Part shown: piece after piece, positions 6,517-9,685 of the stretch | Layout of the letters: the number at the start of each line of letters is the position of its first letter | Numbering within the stretch: the stretch's first letter is position 1 | NCBI GenBank assembly: GCA_007116605.1 | Contig: SKID01000227.1 | Location: 1 to 9,685 of the forward strand | DNA from: Tissierellia bacterium | Lineage (GTDB): Bacteria > Bacillota > Clostridia > Tissierellales > Dethiosulfatibacteraceae | Direction of reading: 5' to 3' | DNA: 9,685 bases | Notes under the pieces: generated by a model | Told to the model about the DNA's origin: nothing | Databases searched by the model: none | Seen by the model: only the letters and a program-made list of their open reading frames with translations | Translations under genes and position numbers: made by a program

Positions 6517-6993
6517 TTTACAAATCATCGTATCAATCTTTTCGCACATTATATCTGAATTCGTGTTTTCAGCCAATATTAGCTCACTTATTAAAATCTG
6601 TTTAGCGTTACTTAGCATTTTTTTCTCGCCAGTTGACAATCCCTTTTCTCGATCTCTCGAAGACAAAGTTTTGACAATTTTAGCCACTTCATAAATATCG
6701 CCACTTTTCATTTTATCCATATTTGCGCGGTATCGTTTGTTCCAGTTTAACTCGGTTGATTGACAATCTTCCCTCAGTACACTATAAACATTTTTTACGT
6801 CTGTATCATTAATTATTTTTCGAACGCCTATACTGTCTGCATTATTAACTGGCACCATTAACTTCATGTCGCCACATGGCATCGTAATGACATAATACTG
6901 TTTTTTCTCTCCAAACACTTCTTTCTCTTCGATGGCTTCCACCACACCAGCACCGTGCATTGGATATACAATTTTATCACCTATATTATACAT
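6511..6993 (-). CDS. CarD-family RNA polymerase-binding transcription regulator
   Basis: A 160-aa protein. Residues 1 to about 60 (MYNIGDKIVYPMHGAGVVEAI, then EKKQYYVITMPCGDMKLMVPV) form the RNA polymerase-interacting Tudor-like domain shared by CarD and the Mfd/TRCF transcription-repair factor. The remainder is a helical domain (including ELNWNKRYRANMDKMKSGD) that in CarD contacts promoter DNA near the -10 region. Characterised relatives stabilise open promoter complexes and affect rRNA and stress transcription; the role here is inferred. ATG 6993 has GGAGG 7 nt upstream. Two promoters precede it and a terminator overlaps its stop, so it forms a monocistronic unit. It sits where disA is found between radA and yacL in Bacillus; CarD proteins are also frequent neighbours of this block in Clostridia. 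Confidence 0.93.
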   Translation of the reverse strand: MYNIGDKIVYPMHGAGVVEAIEEKEVFGEKKQYYVITMPCGDMKLMVPVNNADSIGVRKIINDTDVKNVYSVLREDCQSTELNWNKRYRANMDKMKSGDIYEVAKIVKTLSSRDREKGLSTGEKKMLSNAKQILISELILAENTNSDIMCEKIDTMICKN

Positions 6994-7014
6994 TTCACTA
7001 CCTCCACAAGGGCT

Positions 7015-7043
7015 ATTATACCATATATGCGAGGTTGCGTCAA
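7015..7043 (-). promoter_or_regulatory. Proximal promoter of carD
   Basis: Read on minus, TTGACG (7038-7043), a 17-nt spacer ending in TGG, and TATAAT (7015-7020): a near-consensus promoter with extended -10. The start point would lie only about 15 nt upstream of the ATG, leaving a short leader with the Shine-Dalgarno. Confidence 0.85.
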
Positions 7044-7050
7044 ATCGATT

Positions 7051-7079
7051 ATTTTATCATTATGAAAACGTTTTGTCAA
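7051..7079 (-). promoter_or_regulatory. Distal promoter of carD
   Basis: Read on minus, TTGACA (7074-7079), a 17-nt spacer and TAAAAT (7051-7056), just upstream of the proximal promoter, giving tandem start sites for carD. Confidence 0.7.
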
Positions 7080-7127
7080 TCATTTTGTTTCAAAAAAACC
7101 AATTATTTGTTAATTAAATAAGCTCCA

Positions 7128-8483
7128 CTATAAATAATCAATGGTTTCCATAATATTGGACACTGGAATTAACTTGATCCCTTTTGTTTTTGAGATTAAT
7201 TCAAAATTAGTCTTGGGAATTATAATTCTCTCAAATCCTAATTTCAATCCTTCTTGCACTCTCTTTTCTATATGACCTACGCCTCTCACTTCACCTGTAA
7301 GCCCCACTTCTCCGATAATCAATGTTTTGTCTTGTACCGGTCTTTCTCTGTGACTAGAAACAATGGCAGCTAAAATAGCTAAATCTACTGCTGTCTCCTT
7401 TAACTGCAATCCGCCAATCACATTGACATAAGCATCGCTGCTTTGAAGCTGCATCCCTAGTTTTTTTTCTAAAACAGCCATAATCATGGCTACTCGACTA
7501 TGATCTACTCCTGTGGTGACTCGTCTAGGTTGTCCATAATTACTACCACTAATCAAAGCTTGTATTTCCACTAAGATAGGTCTTGTACCTTCTAAGGCCG
7601 ATGCTACTGCAGTACCATAATGTTTGTCTTCACTGTTCTCTATAAACAATCTAGAGGGATTATCTATTTCCACTAATCCCGTCTCTCTCATCTCAAAAAC
7701 TCCAATCTCATTTGTGGAGCCAAAGCGATTTTTAACTGCTCTTAAAATTCGAAAAGATCCTGAACTATCTCCTTCAAAATAGAGTACAGTATCTACCATG
7801 TGCTCTAGTATTCTAGGTCCTGCAATAGCGCCTTGCTTTGTAACATGCCCAACAATAAAAGTCGCCATCTGACTTGTTTTAGTCATGTTCATTAATAAAG
7901 CAGTTACTTCTCTTACCTGACTGACACTGCCAGGCACTGAGGGGATATCTTGGGTATAAATTGTTTGAATGGAGTCCACTATTAACACATCAGGCGCTAT
8001 TTCTTGAACCCATCTCTTAATAATTTCCATATTGGTTTCTGGGAGTATTTTAAAAGCACCATGTATTAAACCTAATCGCTGAGCTCTTATTTTTAATTGG
8101 GCTGGTGACTCTTCTCCCGACAAATACAAGACTGACTTCCCTTTCGAAGCTGCAATTGCTGCAATTTGCATCATCAAAGTCGACTTGCCAATACCTGGAT
8201 CTCCCCCCACTAAAATCAATGATCCAGGAACTAAACCGCCACCTAATACCCGATTAAATTCTTCGATCCCTGTATTAAACCTATCCTCATCTGTCACTTC
8301 TATTTCATGTAGGGCTACGGGTTTTCCCCCTGTTATAGCCGATTGATGCTTTGTCTCCAGTGTTTTTGTAACTAGCTCTTCAACAAATCCATTCCATTCA
8401 TGACACCCTGGGCACTTTCCCATCCATTTAGGAGAAATATACCCACAATGTTGACATACATACTTCGTTTTTACTTTTGACAT
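7128..8483 (-). CDS. radA: DNA repair protein RadA (Sms)
   Basis: A RecA-like ATPase/helicase that promotes branch migration during homologous recombination and repair. At 451 aa it is full length. The N-terminal C4 zinc finger has Cys10, Cys13, Cys24 and Cys27 (CQHCGY...KCPGCHEWN). Walker A is GGDPGIGKST (93-102, Lys100), Walker B ends at Asp170 (DVLIVDS), and the RadA-specific KNRFG motif is at 251-255. A Lon-protease-like C-terminal domain follows (TTGVDHSRVAMIMAVLEKK, IGEVGLTGEVRGVGHIEKR) and lacks protease function in this family. ATG 8483 is preceded by AGAGGTG. In Bacillus radA follows clpC and precedes disA; here it follows a flavin reductase gene and precedes carD. Only a weak AT-rich hairpin follows the stop, so termination before the carD promoters is uncertain. 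Confidence 0.98.
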   Translation of the reverse strand: MSKVKTKYVCQHCGYISPKWMGKCPGCHEWNGFVEELVTKTLETKHQSAITGGKPVALHEIEVTDEDRFNTGIEEFNRVLGGGLVPGSLILVGGDPGIGKSTLMMQIAAIAASKGKSVLYLSGEESPAQLKIRAQRLGLIHGAFKILPETNMEIIKRWVQEIAPDVLIVDSIQTIYTQDIPSVPGSVSQVREVTALLMNMTKTSQMATFIVGHVTKQGAIAGPRILEHMVDTVLYFEGDSSGSFRILRAVKNRFGSTNEIGVFEMRETGLVEIDNPSRLFIENSEDKHYGTAVASALEGTRPILVEIQALISGSNYGQPRRVTTGVDHSRVAMIMAVLEKKLGMQLQSSDAYVNVIGGLQLKETAVDLAILAAIVSSHRERPVQDKTLIIGEVGLTGEVRGVGHIEKRVQEGLKLGFERIIIPKTNFELISKTKGIKLIPVSNIMETIDYL

Positions 8484-8532
8484 GGTTCACCTCTTACTAA
8501 AACATGTTGATATTTATTGTCCCCATAGCTAA

Positions 8533-8538
8533 ATCATA
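8533..8538 (-). promoter_or_regulatory. Possible -10 of radA
   Basis: Read on minus, TGT-TATGAT resembles an extended -10, 50 nt upstream of the radA ATG. The -35 region is poor. No terminator is seen between the flavin reductase stop (8572) and here, so co-transcription is an alternative. Confidence 0.35.
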
Positions 8539-8571
8539 ACATCATGCAGCGAAATTGATCCACATTCACCA

Positions 8572-9069
8572 TCATGTGTGACAAGCTAAAATTTCTCCAT
8601 AATAAATCACATGATAATCATTTTGATCATAATATCGATGGACAATAGGATGTTGAACCAACTCTGAATCCATAGACTGACGATAAACAATCCGACACTC
8701 ATAATGTAGATCACATTGCTGAATATAGGGTGTTTTAATAGTTTCTCCCGGCACCAATGTTAGACCACACTCTTCAAATTTATCATAATGTCTTCCAGAC
8801 TTAGTTCCACAAAATCCAAGTGCTTTTTTAAGATCACTATGGATAGGAATACTCACAGAAAACTCTTGACTCTCTTTAAGCAACTCATAAGTAAAACGAG
8901 AATGGCGAACTGCCACCATCATGATGGGTTTTCCCCAGATAAAACCAAGAAAAGCCCAGCCTATGGTCATGGTATTAACCCTATTCTCCCCTTTTACCGT
9001 TAAAAAAGCTCCGCCACCTGAAATTTGATCCATTGCTTCCTTTGCATATTCCATGTAATGCACCATCAT
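8572..9069 (-). CDS. Flavin reductase-like FMN-binding protein
   Basis: A 165-aa protein resembling the flavin reductase-like/FMN-binding split-barrel family (GGGAFLTVKGENRVNTMTIGWAF, then IWGKPIMMVAVRHSRFTYELL and FSVSIPI, LGFCGTKSGRHYDKFEECGL). Members bind FMN; some reduce flavins with NAD(P)H and others have unknown redox roles, so the substrate cannot be stated. The start is ATG 9069 (MMVHYMEYAKEAMDQISGG) because GGAGGTG lies 6 nt upstream. The frame stays open back to an ATG at 9147, but those 26 codons fall largely in repeat copy B and precede the Shine-Dalgarno, so they are rejected. A promoter is likely at 9221-9226, giving a leader that contains copy B in antisense. It lies upstream of radA, where Bacillus has clpC. 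Confidence 0.88.
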   Translation of the reverse strand: MMVHYMEYAKEAMDQISGGGAFLTVKGENRVNTMTIGWAFLGFIWGKPIMMVAVRHSRFTYELLKESQEFSVSIPIHSDLKKALGFCGTKSGRHYDKFEECGLTLVPGETIKTPYIQQCDLHYECRIVYRQSMDSELVQHPIVHRYYDQNDYHVIYYGEILACHT

Positions 9070-9093
9070 CTTGAACACCTCCAATTTCATCCG

Positions 9094-9215
9094 ATGACTA
9101 ACAGTGCTAAGACTCCCACTTCTTAAAGCGGGAGATAAGCACTGCAAAGTCCCTAGCTAACGGTCTCTAACACTCAGATGGCGTTTAAAACGCCATCTGA
9201 ATCCAAGAGTCCTGT
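9094..9215 (+). repeat. Structured intergenic element, copy B (full, best preserved)
   Basis: Starts ATGACTAACAGTGCTAAGAC as in copy A. Hairpin 1 (9102-9144) pairs CAGTGCT with AGCACTG, then CTCCC with GGGAG and CTT with AAG. Hairpin 2 is a perfect 13-bp inverted repeat (TCAGATGGCGTTT at 9174-9186 and its complement at 9188-9200, one base between), flanked by GGTCTCT (9162-9168) and AGAGTCC (9206-9212). Copies A (minus, 3611-3730) and C (minus, 6424-6473) are relatives. It lies between the divergent flavin reductase and nucleotidase genes, in the sense direction for the nucleotidase. No transposase gene or obvious target duplication is visible. Confidence 0.85.
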
Positions 9216-9449
9216 GAATCATTATATCATAAAGATAGTCTTCAGTGTTCCAATTTCATCCAGTTTGTGGTAAGATATCCAAAATCAGGGGAATCTCTAT
9301 CTGTCTTATCGCCAACATTTTTTTGGGGATTCAATAGCCATTCAAGCTTAATTTAAAGCTTTGAAAGCACTGACTGGGAGTTCTTAAGCTATTTTTTGTA
9401 GATTATCCTTGATCCCTTTTAACAACTTAACCCATTTAAAGGAGCCTTT
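9216..9449. other. Divergent intergenic region, right part
   Basis: No gene. It holds the -10 for the minus-strand flavin reductase gene and a hairpin TTCAAGCTT/AAGCTTTGAA (9341-9365). A longer-range pairing AGCTTAA (9345-9351) with TTAAGCT (9384-9390), followed by six T (9392-9397), could be a weak plus-strand terminator or attenuator. No convincing plus-strand promoter for the nucleotidase gene was found; TGG-TAAGAT near 9270-9278 is the best weak candidate. Confidence 0.4.
9221..9226 (-). promoter_or_regulatory. Extended -10 promoter of the flavin reductase gene
   Basis: Read on minus, TGA-TATAAT is a consensus extended -10 just outside repeat copy B. Transcription would start near 9214, so the 5' leader of about 145 nt would consist largely of the complement of copy B. 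The -35 is weak. Confidence 0.55.
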
Positions 9450-9685
9450 ATGAATAAACTAAATTTATGTATCGATATTGATAGCACTGTTACCATGCCC
9501 GACTATTGGGTTCCCTATGCAAATGCTCATTATGGTACCCAATATGTCTATAGCGATGACACCGTAGAAACCTATTTTATTGATAATCAATTCGACAATA
9601 AAAAATTTGATGACTTTTATCATCAATATGCCGATAAAATGCATGCCGAAGCAAAGATACGCCCCTTTGCTCAAGAAGCAATTCA
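9450..9685 (+). CDS. HAD-type 5'-nucleotidase (NT5C/YqfW-like), N-terminal part
   Basis: The frame is open from ATG 9450 to the right edge (78 complete codons), with AAAGGAG 5 nt upstream. The N-terminus NKLNLCIDIDSTVTMPDYWV is HAD motif I (DxDxT), with presumptive nucleophile Asp9 and general acid/base Asp11. The following aromatic-rich cap region (WVPYANAHYGT) resembles the cytosolic deoxyribonucleotide 5'-nucleotidase type C/YqfW family, about 190 aa long, which dephosphorylates nucleoside monophosphates. Ser12 replaces the usual Gly of DxDGT. Assignment to the family is fairly firm; the substrate is not determined, since motifs II-IV are outside the window. It is divergent from the flavin reductase gene. 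Confidence 0.75.
   Translation, partial: MNKLNLCIDIDSTVTMPDYWVPYANAHYGTQYVYSDDTVETYFIDNQFDNKKFDDFYHQYADKMHAEAKIRPFAQEAI

Noticed and set aside
7080..7127. Terminator after radA
   Set aside because: TTATTT/AAATAA with a following TTGGTTTTTTT is all A-T pairs and too weak to call.
9070..9147. N-terminal 26-codon extension of the flavin reductase frame
   Set aside because: It is encoded mostly by repeat copy B and lies upstream of the GGAGGTG that serves ATG 9069.
3611..9215. Direct call of the repeats as an IS200/IS605 insertion or TnpB guide RNA
   Set aside because: The hairpins are suggestive, but no tnpA or tnpB sequence, target duplication or known end motif is present to support the name.
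9465..9674. 69-aa minus-strand frame over the nucleotidase gene
   Set aside because: The plus frame has a HAD DxDxT motif and AAAGGAG; the minus frame is a shadow.

Overview
The window looks like the chromosome of a low-GC, AT-rich Clostridia-type Firmicute. Ribosome binding sites are strong AGGAGG types, promoters are canonical TTGACA/TATAAT, a T-box controls an aminoacyl-tRNA synthetase gene, and the core order radA - carD - PIN/TRAM (yacL-like) - ispD - ispF - proS resembles the radA-disA-yacL-ispD-ispF block of Bacillus and Clostridia. No phage, transposase, CRISPR or rRNA/tRNA gene is visible.

Layout, left to right. 1-1666 (-) is the 5' part of a large lipoprotein with a DUF4015-type putative glycoside hydrolase domain, open at the left edge. 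1748-3190 (-) is proS, an archaeal/eukaryote-like short prolyl-tRNA synthetase. It is preceded by a long leader of about 550 nt holding a T-box riboswitch with a CCU proline specifier. 3758-4234 (-) is ispF and 4265-4969 (-) is ispD, which starts at a TTG; together they serve isoprenoid precursor (MEP) synthesis. 5108-6190 (-) is a membrane-anchored PIN/TRAM protein. 6511-6993 (-) is a CarD-family RNA polymerase-binding regulator with tandem promoters. 7128-8483 (-) is radA. 8572-9069 (-) is a flavin reductase-like FMN-binding protein. 9450 to the right edge (+) is the N-terminal part of a HAD-type 5'-nucleotidase, transcribed divergently.

The genes are mostly housekeeping. The transcription units look separate: terminators follow carD and the PIN/TRAM gene, and promoters precede carD, the PIN/TRAM gene, proS, the lipoprotein gene and the flavin reductase gene. 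Only ispD-ispF (30-nt gap) looks tightly coupled.

The least ordinary signal is a family of three diverged copies of one structured intergenic element: 3611-3730 on minus, 6424-6473 on minus (half copy) and 9094-9215 on plus. Full copies have two hairpins. Differences between copies mostly preserve pairing through G-U wobbles or double changes, as expected of an RNA read in one direction. One full copy sits between the proS promoter and its T-box. The other sits between a promoter and the flavin reductase gene. I cannot assign the element to a known family from sequence alone; a remnant of an IS200/IS605-type element or its guide RNA is one possibility.
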